From positions 62,001 through 126,000 of the forward strand of contig NZ_RSCL01000026.1 in NCBI RefSeq assembly GCF_003991905.1: DNA of 64,000 nt, in the 5' to 3' direction. Positions 27,346 to 35,327 of the stretch are shown piece by piece. The notes beneath the pieces are model-generated. The model saw only the letters and a program-made list of their open reading frames with translations, was not told where the DNA came from and did no database searches. Positions within the stretch are counted from its first letter, which is position 1, and every line of letters begins with the position of its first letter. Source of the stretch: Dulcicalothrix desertica PCC 7102 (lineage in GTDB: Bacteria; Cyanobacteriota; Cyanobacteriia; Cyanobacteriales; Nostocaceae). Made by a program: the position numbers and the translations under genes.

Positions 27346-27420
27346 CCTAGTTTATTTGTCCATTGACCGTTAGGCAATTGCCTTGCAACATGTTTTGGTA
27401 TTTTATTTGAATCAGTATAT
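27342..27420 (-). pseudogene. remnant of a small cyanobacterial hypothetical gene
   Basis: On the minus strand the frame reads NKIPKHVARQLPNGQWTNK and then LGQE. This resembles an internal part of a widespread cyanobacterial hypothetical protein with the VAxxLPxGxWTSKLG motif. It has neither start nor end and abuts two other remnants. Confidence 0.5.
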
Positions 27421-27422
27421 AT

Positions 27423-28001
27423 ATGATGGGTTCGCCAGAGAATGAGGATGAAGGAAGTGAAACAGAGCGTCCACAGCACCAAGTTACTGTTCCAAGCTTT
27501 TTTATTGGTAAGTTCGCCATTACTCAAGAACAATACCAAGTAATAACGGGCGAAAGTCCTTCTAAATTTTCAGGCATCAAACGACCCGTAGAAAGAGTAA
27601 GTTGGCATGATGCCTCTAACTTTTGCGCTAAAATTTCTCAAAAAACTGGCAAAAATTATCGTTTGCCAAGTGAAGCAGAGTGGGAATATGCTTGTAGGGC
27701 TGGGACAGTAACTCCATTTCACTTTGGCGAGACAATCACCACAGAGCTTGTAAATTATGACAGTAATTATACATATGGTTCCGCTCCCAAAGGAGAGTAT
27801 TTTCAACAAACCACAAGAGTAGGAAGTTACCCTGCTAATCAATTTGGTTTATATGACATGCACGGTAATGTTTGGGAATGGTGCCAAGATTATTGGCATG
27901 AGAATTATAAGGGGGTGCCTTCAGATGGTAATGTATGCCTAAATAATGATAATCCTTATCGACTGCCGCGCGGTGGTGCGTGGAACAGTCTTTCGCAATA
28001 A
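27423..28001 (+). pseudogene. truncated SUMF1 (formylglycine-generating-enzyme-like) domain
   Basis: The frame starts in the middle of the family motif (MMGSPENED, normally preceded by IPGGxF) and runs through PQHQVTVPSFFIGKF, YRLPSEAEWEYACRAGT and LYDMHGNVWEWCQD. It stops at RGGAWNSLSQ, so it lacks the C-terminal RSAYR/GFR block. Both ends are missing, which leaves 192 residues. It is close in sequence to the SUMF1 domain at 30271 and is probably a decayed duplicate. Confidence 0.75.
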
Positions 28002-28046
28002 TATAGAATATATGTATATTTTACTTTTATATTATCTTAAAACGCC

Positions 28047-28277
28047 ATGACCGAACTTCTTCAGCAAGTTATTACAGAAATTCAAAAACTTCCTGCCGAC
28101 CAGCAAGATGCGATTGCTTCCCGTCTAATGGCTGAATTAAAAGATGAACAAAGATGGACGCAGCAGTTTGAATCAACGACTGATAAGCAATGGGATGATA
28201 TAGCAAACATGGTGCGACAAGAAATCACTAGTGGCGAAACGGTTCCATTAGATGAGGTTTTCCCAATTAAGCCATGA
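28047..28277 (+). CDS. antitoxin-like small protein
   Basis: A 76-residue acidic helical protein (ELLQQVITEIQKLPADQQDA, then a polar linker and PLDEVFPIKP at the end). Such short proteins upstream of RelE/ParE-like toxins in cyanobacteria act as antitoxins: the helical half dimerises and the tail covers the toxin. The end overlaps the toxin gene by four bases. Confidence 0.7.
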   Translation: MTELLQQVITEIQKLPADQQDAIASRLMAELKDEQRWTQQFESTTDKQWDDIANMVRQEITSGETVPLDEVFPIKP

Positions 28278-28546
28278 AATCCAGTGTTACAAAAACATTC
28301 CGTAAAAAACTCGAAGAGCTTCCAGCATCAGTTCAAGAGCAGGCTGAAAAAGCCTATCAACTTTGGCGTGAAGATCCTTACCATAATAGTTTACAGTTTA
28401 AACAAGTGAGTCAACGTCAACCAATTTATTCTGCTCGTGTCAGCCTAAATTATAGAGTTTTGGGATTACTTGAGTCAGATAACCATATTTATTGGTTTTG
28501 GATTGGGGGACATGATGAATATGATGAGTTATTGAAAAGACTATAA
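28274..28546 (+). CDS. RelE/ParE-like toxin
   Basis: A 90-residue basic protein with the compact RelE/ParE/HigB fold pattern: a helical N-half (VTKTFRKKLEELPASVQEQA), then strands PIYSARVSLNYRVLGLL and IYWFWIGGHDEYDELL. The order R-V-S...YR-V...W-I-G-x-H-x-x-Y is characteristic of mRNA-interferase or gyrase-directed toxins. It is coupled to the preceding antitoxin-like gene. Which target it has cannot be read from the sequence. Confidence 0.78.
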   Translation: MKSSVTKTFRKKLEELPASVQEQAEKAYQLWREDPYHNSLQFKQVSQRQPIYSARVSLNYRVLGLLESDNHIYWFWIGGHDEYDELLKRL

Positions 28547-28564
28547 TTACGATTGCAATTTTTG

Positions 28565-28978
28565 TTAACATATATAACCTTTTGCTCTTCCCCATTCCAA
28601 CCAAGCTTTAATCATCTCCGAAGTTTTTCCTCTATGTTCTAGGGGAACGGGATCTTCTCTTGTAATCGACTTTAGTGCCCAAAACCATTGTCCTGATTTT
28701 TTTTCAAGTTCTCTGAGTAATAAAGGTATTGCAGCTTCACCCATACCAATAATTTGTTGATACGCAGGGTGCATTGACATTTGATTAGTAGAAGAGACTC
28801 CATGATTTTCCTCACGCCACTGTTTAACCAGTTTTGTAAAAGTCGCTGTCTTATCCAACTGCTTTAAAGCAGGAGCTAATTTACTTTCTATATCCAATTT
28901 TTCTGACAAAAGAAAGCGCTCATCTTCAGAAAGAGATAAAATAGCTTGTGCTAAAGAATCAACTAATTTAGTATTCAT
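28565..28978 (-). CDS. conserved cyanobacterial hypothetical protein
   Basis: A 137-residue soluble protein. An N-terminal helix (VDSLAQAILSLSEDERFLL) resembles antitoxin dimerisation helices. The C-terminal block MGEAAIPLLLRELEKKSGQW and FWALKSITREDPVP, then AWLEWGRAKGYI, is a pattern I have seen in accessory regions of many cyanobacteria next to toxin-antitoxin genes. No catalytic motif is recognised. It converges on the toxin gene, 18 bp apart. Confidence 0.65.
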   Translation of the reverse strand: MNTKLVDSLAQAILSLSEDERFLLSEKLDIESKLAPALKQLDKTATFTKLVKQWREENHGVSSTNQMSMHPAYQQIIGMGEAAIPLLLRELEKKSGQWFWALKSITREDPVPLEHRGKTSEMIKAWLEWGRAKGYIC

Positions 28979-29205
28979 AAATATTGATAAATCTTAAATT
29001 AGATGTAACGTACTTTAATTCAATTGTATCAGTTTAGGTGGAAGAAGAGGTGCCTCTTACATACCATTCTCGCGCTTTAGGGGTTAGATAGACTAATAGT
29101 CATTAACAACCAGTACCTAGAAATACGTGCGAAAAATATGCTACAACCAAACTAAAGTAATTATTATTATCAAAACTCCTCTAATTTCAAACTGCAAGCT
29201 TAAAA

Positions 29206-30222
29206 ATGAAACTTTGGCAACCCGACCAACCACTTGATAATGGCAGGTTCATAGTTCAAAAATTCATTGCTCGCGGTGGTTATGGTGCTACCTATAGTGC
29301 AATCGAACTACGTACAAATAAATTAGTTGTAATCAAAACGCTTAACCTTGAACTACAAAGTAAACCAGATTTCCCACAGCAGCAGGTAAAGTTTGTCAAC
29401 GAAGGACTGCGGTTAGCACAATGCAGTCACCCCAATGTTGTAAAAGTTCATGAACTGATACAGGAAGATGGACTTTGGGGAATGGTAATGGAATATATAG
29501 ATGGGGAAGATTTAGGCAATTATGTCTCAGAACATGGAAAATTGCCTGAAGATGAAGCTTTGCAGTATATAACCCAAGTTGGGCAAGCGTTAGAATACGT
29601 TCATTCCAAAGGATTTTTACATCGCGATGTCAAACCGAATAACATTATTCTACGTCAGGAAACCAAAGAAGCTGTCTTAATTGATTTTGGTTTAACGAGA
29701 GAATATAGTATTGGTCAACTCGGAAGCATGACGAACGCGAAAACAGATGGTTATGCACCGATTGAACAGTATGAACGAAAGGGAGAATTTGCTCCTTATA
29801 CTGATGTTTACGCTTTAGCTGCAACGTTATATAGTTTGCTAACTCAAGAAATACCATTCCCAGCAAATTTTAGAAAGACTGGTATTCCTTTACCACCACC
29901 GAAGCAATTTAATGACAAGATTAGCGATAGGGTGAATGATGCAATATTAGCAGGAATGGCACTGGAACCAAGTGGGCGCCCGCAAACTGTGCGTGAATGG
30001 TTAGAATTACTGTTAGCAATTATTGACAAGCCAACGCCAGACCTTGTTGAGGAAGAAAGCTCGCAGGAAAACTTAGAACCTACCATATTTGTTTCTCCTT
30101 CGGGCGGAATTGGTATAGGTGAATCAAAAAATTCAATTGTTTCAAAAAATTTATTTGTATTTGAATCTGTAAATTTAACGATTACAGCTAAAGGAAAAAG
30201 TTCGATTAAGCGTTATAAATGA
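29206..30222 (+). CDS. Hanks-type Ser/Thr protein kinase, separated from a SUMF1 domain by one in-frame stop
   Basis: A 338-residue kinase. The glycine loop is ARGGYGATYSA, the ATP lysine is in VVIKTLN, the catalytic loop is LHRDVKPNNII, the metal loop is LIDFGLT, and the activation segment ends in TDGYAPIEQY. All catalytic residues are intact. The kinase domain ends near residue 275; the tail runs to a TGA at 30220-30222. The same frame continues without another stop into the SUMF1 domain to 30966, so the original product was probably one kinase-SUMF1 protein of about 586 residues, a known cyanobacterial architecture. Confidence 0.88.
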   Translation: MKLWQPDQPLDNGRFIVQKFIARGGYGATYSAIELRTNKLVVIKTLNLELQSKPDFPQQQVKFVNEGLRLAQCSHPNVVKVHELIQEDGLWGMVMEYIDGEDLGNYVSEHGKLPEDEALQYITQVGQALEYVHSKGFLHRDVKPNNIILRQETKEAVLIDFGLTREYSIGQLGSMTNAKTDGYAPIEQYERKGEFAPYTDVYALAATLYSLLTQEIPFPANFRKTGIPLPPPKQFNDKISDRVNDAILAGMALEPSGRPQTVREWLELLLAIIDKPTPDLVEEESSQENLEPTIFVSPSGGIGIGESKNSIVSKNLFVFESVNLTITAKGKSSIKRYK

Positions 30223-30966
30223 CAAGCAGAGTTTTTCAAAGAGCATCTGGGCAATAGCATAGTTTTAGAGATGGTAAAAATTCCAGGTGGTGTATTTATG
30301 ATGGGTTCACCAGAAAATGAAGGAGAAAATAGTGAACGTCCACAACATCAAGTTACTGTTCCAGCTTTTTTCATGGCAAAGTTCCCCATCACCCAAGAAC
30401 AATATCAAGCAGTTATGGGTAGTAATCCTTCGTGCTTCATAGGCGCCAAACGACCTGTAGAAAGTGTTATTTGGAATAATGCGGTAAACTTTTGTACGAA
30501 AATTTCCCGCATATCTGGGAAAAGCTATCGACTACCAACTGAAGCAGAATGGGAATATGCTTGCAGGGCTGGAACTATTACCCCATTTAACTTTGGCAAG
30601 ACCATAACTACTGACTTAGTAAATTATGATGGTAATTATGTTTATGCATCTATTTTTAAAGGTCGTTATCGCCAACAAACTACAGATGTAGGTAGCTTTC
30701 CTGCTAATGACTTTGGTTTATATGACATGCATGGTAATGTTTGGGAATGGTGTCAAGATAAACGTCATGATAATTATGATGGGGTGCCTACCGATGGCAG
30801 TGCTTGGTTAGATTCAAATGCTTCATATGCCAACGAATATTCTCAAATACTGCGCGGTGGTTCGTGGAACAATAATCCTGGACTTTGCCGTTCTGCATAT
30901 CGCAATTGGAACCACCCAGGCAACGACCTTAGCACTCTTGGTTTTCGGGTTGTGTGTAATATTTAG
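30223..30966 (+). CDS. SUMF1 (formylglycine-generating-enzyme-like) domain, 3' part of a split kinase fusion
   Basis: The frame is the same as that of the kinase. Directly after the TGA it reads QAEFFKEHLGNSIVLEMVKI, which is the normal linker of kinase-SUMF1 fusions, then PGGVFMMGSPENEGE, RLPTEAEWEYACRAGT, YDMHGNVWEWCQD and the C-terminal LCRSAYRN and LGFRVVCNI. The domain is full length. The first of the two active-site cysteines of true FGE is absent (only the Cys of LCRSAYR is present), as is usual for this subgroup, so sulfatase activation is not implied. If translated separately, ATG 30271 is a possible start. Confidence 0.82.
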   Translation, partial: QAEFFKEHLGNSIVLEMVKIPGGVFMMGSPENEGENSERPQHQVTVPAFFMAKFPITQEQYQAVMGSNPSCFIGAKRPVESVIWNNAVNFCTKISRISGKSYRLPTEAEWEYACRAGTITPFNFGKTITTDLVNYDGNYVYASIFKGRYRQQTTDVGSFPANDFGLYDMHGNVWEWCQDKRHDNYDGVPTDGSAWLDSNASYANEYSQILRGGSWNNNPGLCRSAYRNWNHPGNDLSTLGFRVVCNI

Positions 30967-31004
30967 GAATATAAGCGACATTAAGCACCTAGTACCATAT
31001 TGAA

Positions 31005-31468
31005 ATGAAACTTTGGCAACCCAATCAACCACTTGATAATGGCAGGTTTGTAATTCAAAAATTTATTGCCCGTGGTGGTTATGGTGCTACCTACAGTGCA
31101 ATTGAACTACGTACAAATAAATTAGTTGTTATCAAAACTCTCAACCTTGAGCAGCAAGGTAAACCAAATTTTAAGCAACACGAGGTAAAATTTGTCAACG
31201 AAGGGCTACGTTTAGCACAATGCAGTCACCCCCATGTAGTTAAAGTTCATGAACTGATACAAGAAGATGAACTGTGGGGAATGGTAATGGAATATATAGA
31301 TGGACAAGACTTAGGCAGTTATGTCTCAGAACATGGGCAACTACCAGAAGATGAAGCTCTACAATACATAACCCAAGTTGGGCAAGCATTAGAATACGTT
31401 CATTCCAAGGGATTTTTACATCGCGATGTCAAGCCAAATAATATTATTCTACGCGCGGCAACAAAAGA
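31005..31468 (+). pseudogene. N-terminal part of a second kinase, frameshifted
   Basis: This is a near-copy of the kinase at 29206 (starts MKLWQPNQPLDNGRF, same glycine loop and HRDVKPNNIILR). Identity ends at the codons for TKE at about 31460-31468, just before the place of the DFG motif. The frame then runs into unrelated residues and a stop at 31557-31559. The kinase is therefore dead: no metal loop in frame. Confidence 0.8.
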
Positions 31469-31818
31469 AGGATTTTGCTGGTTTAAGCGGTCAAACTCTC
31501 AGTGGTACTCAAGCTGGTACTCCTGTTTTTATTCCTCGTCAACAACTATTAGATTTTAAATATACTCAACCTGATGTAGATATTTGGGCTATTGCGGCTT
31601 GTCTATATAATATGCTCACAGGGTGTTACCCACGGAATTTTATGGGTGGGGATCAATTTTTAGCAGTTTTACAAAATGACCCTGTACCCATTCGTCAGCG
31701 CGATTCAAGTATATCTCAAAGGTTGGCTGAGGTGATTGATTTGGCGTTGGTGGAGAAACCAGAGATTTATTTTAAGAGTGCGGCAGAGTTTAAGAAAGCT
31801 TTGTTGAGTGTTGTTTAA
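31469..31818 (+). pseudogene. C-terminal part of a different kinase, joined out of frame
   Basis: In the +1 frame the sequence reads DFAGLSGQTLSGTQAGTPVF, then KYTQPDVDIWAIAACLYNML and a C-terminal lobe ending at 31818. This is the activation segment and C-lobe of another kinase subfamily (the AGLSGQT type), not that of the preceding N-lobe. The join looks like a deletion between two kinase genes. The N-lobe of this second type is absent. Confidence 0.75.
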
Positions 31819-31932
31819 AGTTAGACTCTGTTTTTACATAGCTCACCGGAATGCTCCAACGTATTAATAGTTAATTTTTACATTTTCAATAAACATGCAT
31901 TTTTATCAAAAATATGAAAAATTAGCGTTTTT

Positions 31933-31950
31933 AGCCTGCGTAGGCAGGCT
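31933..31950. repeat. AGCCTGCGTAGGCAGGCT palindrome
   Basis: A short inverted repeat (AGCCTGC...GCAGGCT) followed by a few T, then a second small hairpin CACCCTTCTAGGGTG at 31966-31980. It is a common cyanobacterial intergenic repeat and could terminate the kinase-fragment transcript. Confidence 0.6.
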
Positions 31951-32119
31951 TTGTTCGTATAGTCTCACCCTTCTAGGGTGTAGGTGTAAAATATAAGATA
32001 GGTCGCATTCTTAATTTTATCAAAAAGTTTCATGATTTCCTCAGTTAAGCATCTCGTAAATATTGAAATTTATCAGATTCTTCGCTGCGCTCAGAATGAC
32101 AATTTATATTTTCGCTTAT

Positions 32120-33064
32120 ATGTACTATGTTTTAGGTATTGATGGTGGTGGGACTAAGACTATTTGTCTTGTCATGAATGAGCAAAGGCAAATATTGGGT
32201 CGCGGTGAAGCAGGCGCCTCAAATTACCAAAGTATCGGCGCTAATGCTGCTTTAATATCTATTGAGTCAGCAATTAAAGCAGCTATTGAACAAACAGGAA
32301 AAATTCAAGTTCAAGCAATATGTTTAGGATTAGCAGGCGCCGGACGTTCTAAGGATATCGAAGTTATACAAGGTATAATTAGAGATTTACAACAAAGTCC
32401 TAATTTACCGATTGAGTGGATATTACCTAATAATATAATTATTTGCCATGATGCTTTAACTGCATTGGTTGGTGGTATTGGTAATGATGTTGGTGTTGTT
32501 GTTGCTGCGGGTACTGGAACAATTGTATTTGGACGTAATCAACAAGGACAAACTAAGCGTGTTGGTGGATGGGGTTATATTTTAGGTGATGAAGGTGGCG
32601 CCTATAATATTGCTGTTGCTGGAATGAAAGCTGCGATGCGTGCGTATGATGGACGCGAACTCTCAACTTGTTTGGTTGAAGATTTTAAAAATCAACTTGG
32701 GTTAGAAAGTATTGAGGATTTAATTGAAGTTGTTTATCGACGTGGGTGGGGTGTAAGGGAAATTGCTAGTTTGGCGCCTGTCGTTGATAATGCAGCAGTA
32801 AATGGTGATGAGGTTGCAAGGGAAATTATTGATGAGGGTGTGCGAGAGTTGGTAAAGGCAACAAGAGTGGTGGTTACAGAATTAGTAGGCGATGATTTTG
32901 AAATTGTGACTGTGGGTAGTGTTTGGAAAGCAAAGTCTAATATACGTAAGAAGTTTATGGAATCTATTTGTGCTGAGTTTGGTAATGTAAGAGTTATTTT
33001 GCCACGGTATGAGCCTGCTTATGGCGCCTGTTTGTTAGCATTAAAACAACTGCATTTCTCATAA
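32120..33064 (+). CDS. N-acetylglucosamine-kinase-like protein (BadF/BadG/BcrA/BcrD ATPase family)
   Basis: A 314-residue ASKHA-fold kinase. Phosphate 1 motif: LGIDGGGTKTICLVM; middle GLAGAGRSKDIEV; CHDALTALVGG with the catalytic-type Asp; phosphate 2 VAAGTGTIVFG; and VGGWGYILGDEGGAYNIA, typical of GlcNAc kinases. The probable role is phosphorylation of amino sugars from wall turnover. I chose ATG 32120 (MYYVLGIDGG); the in-frame ATG at 32063 adds residues read from a dispersed repeat (the FFAALRMT translation). A VOC gene follows after eight bases, perhaps one operon. Confidence 0.85.
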   Translation: MYYVLGIDGGGTKTICLVMNEQRQILGRGEAGASNYQSIGANAALISIESAIKAAIEQTGKIQVQAICLGLAGAGRSKDIEVIQGIIRDLQQSPNLPIEWILPNNIIICHDALTALVGGIGNDVGVVVAAGTGTIVFGRNQQGQTKRVGGWGYILGDEGGAYNIAVAGMKAAMRAYDGRELSTCLVEDFKNQLGLESIEDLIEVVYRRGWGVREIASLAPVVDNAAVNGDEVAREIIDEGVRELVKATRVVVTELVGDDFEIVTVGSVWKAKSNIRKKFMESICAEFGNVRVILPRYEPAYGACLLALKQLHFS

Positions 33065-33072
33065 ACTACTAT

Positions 33073-33504
33073 ATGAAAACTATATTTCATCTGGCTTTTC
33101 CAATTACTGATGTTGCCCAGGCTAAAGCTTACTATGTGGATGGTTTGGGCTGTATTCCTGGTCGCGAAAATAGACATGCGCTTATTCTTAATTTGTATGG
33201 TCATCAATTAGTGGCGCATACTACTAAGGAACCTTTAGAACCTCAACGCGGTATTTACCCAAGACATTTTGGGCTTGTGTTTACTGAGGAGAAGGATTGG
33301 GAAGAGTTGTTAGATAGGGCACTTCGGCGCCAGCTTTTGTTTCGAGAGGAGGCTAAGGAGCGTTTTGTTGGTAGTCCTTTGGAACACAAAACTTTCTTTT
33401 TGGAAGACCCTTTTTATAATTTGATGGAGTTTAAATTTTATCGTGACTCGGAGGCGATTTTTGGTAGTCCTGAGTTTGGTTTGATTGGTGAGAGGGGTTT
33501 GTAA
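33073..33504 (+). CDS. VOC-fold (glyoxalase/dioxygenase-like) protein
   Basis: A 143-residue protein of the vicinal-oxygen-chelate superfamily with two beta-alpha-beta-beta-beta modules: FHLAFPITDVAQAKAYYVDG with a first-strand His, and HFGLVFTEEKDWEELLDRA with a second. FFLEDPFYNLMEFKFY carries the third metal Glu. The pattern H...H...E suggests a metal site; the substrate is unknown. Its stop codon lies at the edge of a palindromic repeat, and the gene overlaps the convergent hydrolase gene. Confidence 0.83.
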   Translation: MKTIFHLAFPITDVAQAKAYYVDGLGCIPGRENRHALILNLYGHQLVAHTTKEPLEPQRGIYPRHFGLVFTEEKDWEELLDRALRRQLLFREEAKERFVGSPLEHKTFFLEDPFYNLMEFKFYRDSEAIFGSPEFGLIGERGL

Positions 33505-34159
33505 GCACTGAAGTGCTTATTACGAGGTGCTGGGGGTGCTGGGGGTGTTGGGGGTGCTGGGGGTGTTGGGGGTGTTGGGGCGTTTGTAGTGCTTCGGCTA
33601 CTGTTTTAATTGTTCGGATGTCGGTTAATATCCACGGGTGAGTTAATGCGGGTATTATTACTTCGTTTCCAAATGGCAGCACTGAACTGTTGGGTGGCAC
33701 TATCATTAGGTCGTATGGTGTCCAGATGGAAGTGAAGCTGAGTTGTTTCAATATTTCAACGTCGCTGTTCAGGTCTTTGAGAAATAAAGTATCTGGACGC
33801 ATTTGCACGCAACCAGGACGTTCTGACGCATAAGCAACTACGGTTCCGTTGTGTGGTGAGGAGATAGTTATAAACCTTTGTGTGCGAAAAATTCCTCCTA
33901 GTCGCTGGATGTAGTATCTGCTAACTAGTCCTCCCATACTAAAGCCAACTATATCTATGGGTTGGTCTGGTGCAAAGGTTGTTGATATGTATTTGGCTAC
34001 TTGCCTAGCTAGGTTTTCTAGTACGACATCCCCGTTATTGGGAATCATATCGAGTGTGTATACTGACCACCCCTCTTTTTTCAGAAAGGTCGCCATTTTA
34101 TTAAACACGGCGCCTGTATCATTGATTCCGTGTACTAGTATTACTGGGTTGCGTTTCAT
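33431..34159 (-). CDS. lipase-like alpha/beta hydrolase
   Basis: A 242-residue hydrolase. VILVHGINDTGAVFNKM forms the oxyanion-hole region, VGFSMGGLVSRYY is the nucleophile elbow (GxSxG) and SSPHNGTVVAY a lipase-typical segment; PALTHPWIL may carry the catalytic His. This resembles EstA/LipA-type triacylglycerol lipases, here without signal peptide. I start at ATG 34159 (MKRNPVILVHG); the in-frame ATG at 34201 adds 14 residues. The C-terminus is abnormal: after residue about 195 there are six Gln-His-Pro repeats and a polar tail that overlaps the convergent VOC gene by 74 bp. Confidence 0.83.
   Translation of the reverse strand: MKRNPVILVHGINDTGAVFNKMATFLKKEGWSVYTLDMIPNNGDVVLENLARQVAKYISTTFAPDQPIDIVGFSMGGLVSRYYIQRLGGIFRTQRFITISSPHNGTVVAYASERPGCVQMRPDTLFLKDLNSDVEILKQLSFTSIWTPYDLMIVPPNSSVLPFGNEVIIPALTHPWILTDIRTIKTVAEALQTPQHPQHPQHPQHPQHPQHLVISTSVLTNPSHQSNQTQDYQKSPPSHDKI
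33501..33526. repeat. GTAAGCACTGAAGTGCTTAT palindromic repeat
   Basis: A hairpin AAGCACT-GA-AGTGCTT with flanks GT and ATTACGAG. Relatives are at 36427-36447, 36501-36526 and 52684-52708 (opposite orientation). Confidence 0.7.
33528..33586. repeat. minisatellite of GGTGYTGGG units
   Basis: About six 9-bp units GGTGCTGGG/GGTGTTGGG in tandem inside the 3' part of the hydrolase gene. On the minus strand they encode the (Gln-His-Pro)n run. Confidence 0.85.
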
Positions 34160-34750
34160 GTCAATAATTTTACTGCTGTTGCTAGGTAAAAAAGATAACA
34201 CACTGGCTTATATAATATCTCAAGCGTAACTGGAAACTAATGTCTAAGAGCACTTTTGCTTGAGATATCATTAGATTCTCATGCTAATTCGAGGATAGAA
34301 ATCGATTTACAGGATAAACTTATGTAAATTTTTGTAAAGAATAATGATAAAAATGATTGCCTTAAACAGAAATAAATCTCATAATAATCTCGTAGGGTAT
34401 TGCGTATTTTGTGGAGGTTATATTCTGGTATTATTTTTAGTGTGAACTTTTTAGTGAAGAAACACTGTGCTTTTAAGAACTGGAGTTAACTAAGTACCTA
34501 GTTATAGGAAGTAAACTTAAGTCAAAGAGCAGTAACAATTTAACGAGCAAATTAAAAGTTAGGTAATTCCCCTAGTTTTATGAGTTAATTTTTATTAGAA
34601 TAGAGGCAAAGTTGGTCAAATTAAATTTTGCCTGTTGTTTGTTAAGCTGAAGCTAGCAACATCAATTAATTATTCAAAAGGGTAAGAATTTACCTGATTT
34701 TTTACGGTTTTAATCGATTAGCAAATAGAGCAAACGGAGAGTTAATAATC
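34160..34750. other. gene-free spacer between divergent genes
   Basis: About 590 AT-rich bases. One inverted repeat is seen: ATATCTCAAGC near 34215 with GCTTGAGATAT near 34258-34268. No supported gene. The promoter of the charged protein at 34751 lies near the right end. Confidence 0.4.
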
Positions 34751-35257
34751 ATGTTCGGATTTATCAAAAATTTAGCAAAAAGAAGCGACAACAACTTTTT
34801 TCTAGAACTCAAGGAAGAAGTAGAAGAGAAAATTGCTGACGTAAAGGAAGAGGTAGGAAACAAAATTTCTGATGTCAAAGAAGATATCGGGAACAAAAAA
34901 GAAAAGGTTGCTGCAAAAGTAAAAGAAGTAAAACAAGAAACAAAACAAGAAGCAAAACAAGCAGCGACGAAACAAGAACCAAAACCCGCACCCGAAATGG
35001 CGCCTGCCGCTGCTTCATCAAATGGTAAAATGAGCAGAAAAGAAACAACGGCAGCAGCAGCTAAACCGAAAGACCCATCAGAACTAGCAGCAGCAGCAGT
35101 AGCGAAAAAGGCTGAAGTACAATTACCTAAAGAAACCAACTTTGCGACAAAATATTTGATGACTCCAAGTTCTAATGGTCGTCGTCGTCCAGGTCCAAAC
35201 ATGAACTCATTCTTGGAAATGGCAAGCAAAGTCAAAACACCAACCGAGAAGAAGTAA
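34751..35257 (+). CDS. highly charged coiled-coil hypothetical protein
   Basis: A 168-residue protein. After MFGFIKNLAKRS it has heptad-like Lys/Glu repeats (ELKEEVEEKIADVKEEVGNK and similar to residue 80), an Ala/Pro/Lys linker, and a more specific C-terminal block (NFATKYLMTPSSNGRRRPGP). The middle part resembles LEA or apolipoprotein-like amphipathic helices. The C-terminal block looks conserved in cyanobacteria, but I cannot name the family. Confidence 0.65.
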   Translation: MFGFIKNLAKRSDNNFFLELKEEVEEKIADVKEEVGNKISDVKEDIGNKKEKVAAKVKEVKQETKQEAKQAATKQEPKPAPEMAPAAASSNGKMSRKETTAAAAKPKDPSELAAAAVAKKAEVQLPKETNFATKYLMTPSSNGRRRPGPNMNSFLEMASKVKTPTEKK

Positions 35258-35262
35258 TTAAA

Positions 35263-35327
35263 AGTTAGGAGTTAGGAGTTAGGAGTTAGGAGTTAGGACT
35301 CAGCACTCAGCACTCATCACTCAGCAC
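35263..35327. repeat. two arrays of heptamers, GTTAGGA then CTCAGCA
   Basis: Five GTTAGGA units (35263-35297) are followed by four CTCAGCA-like units (35299-35327). The second array contains the stop codon of the convergent TPR gene. Confidence 0.85.

Noticed and set aside
27276-27539. Minus-strand frame of 87 codons as a full gene
   Set aside because: Only its middle (27342-27420) resembles a known protein; the rest is antisense to the SUMF1 and Uma2 remnants.
32063-32119. Longer N-terminus of the GlcNAc-kinase-like protein
   Set aside because: These 19 codons are read from a dispersed repeat (FFAALRMT); the family begins at ATG 32120.
34702-35235. Minus-strand frame rich in Ser, Phe and Ala
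   Set aside because: Antisense shadow of the Lys/Glu/Ala-rich protein at 34751; its odd composition is the complement of that of the real gene.
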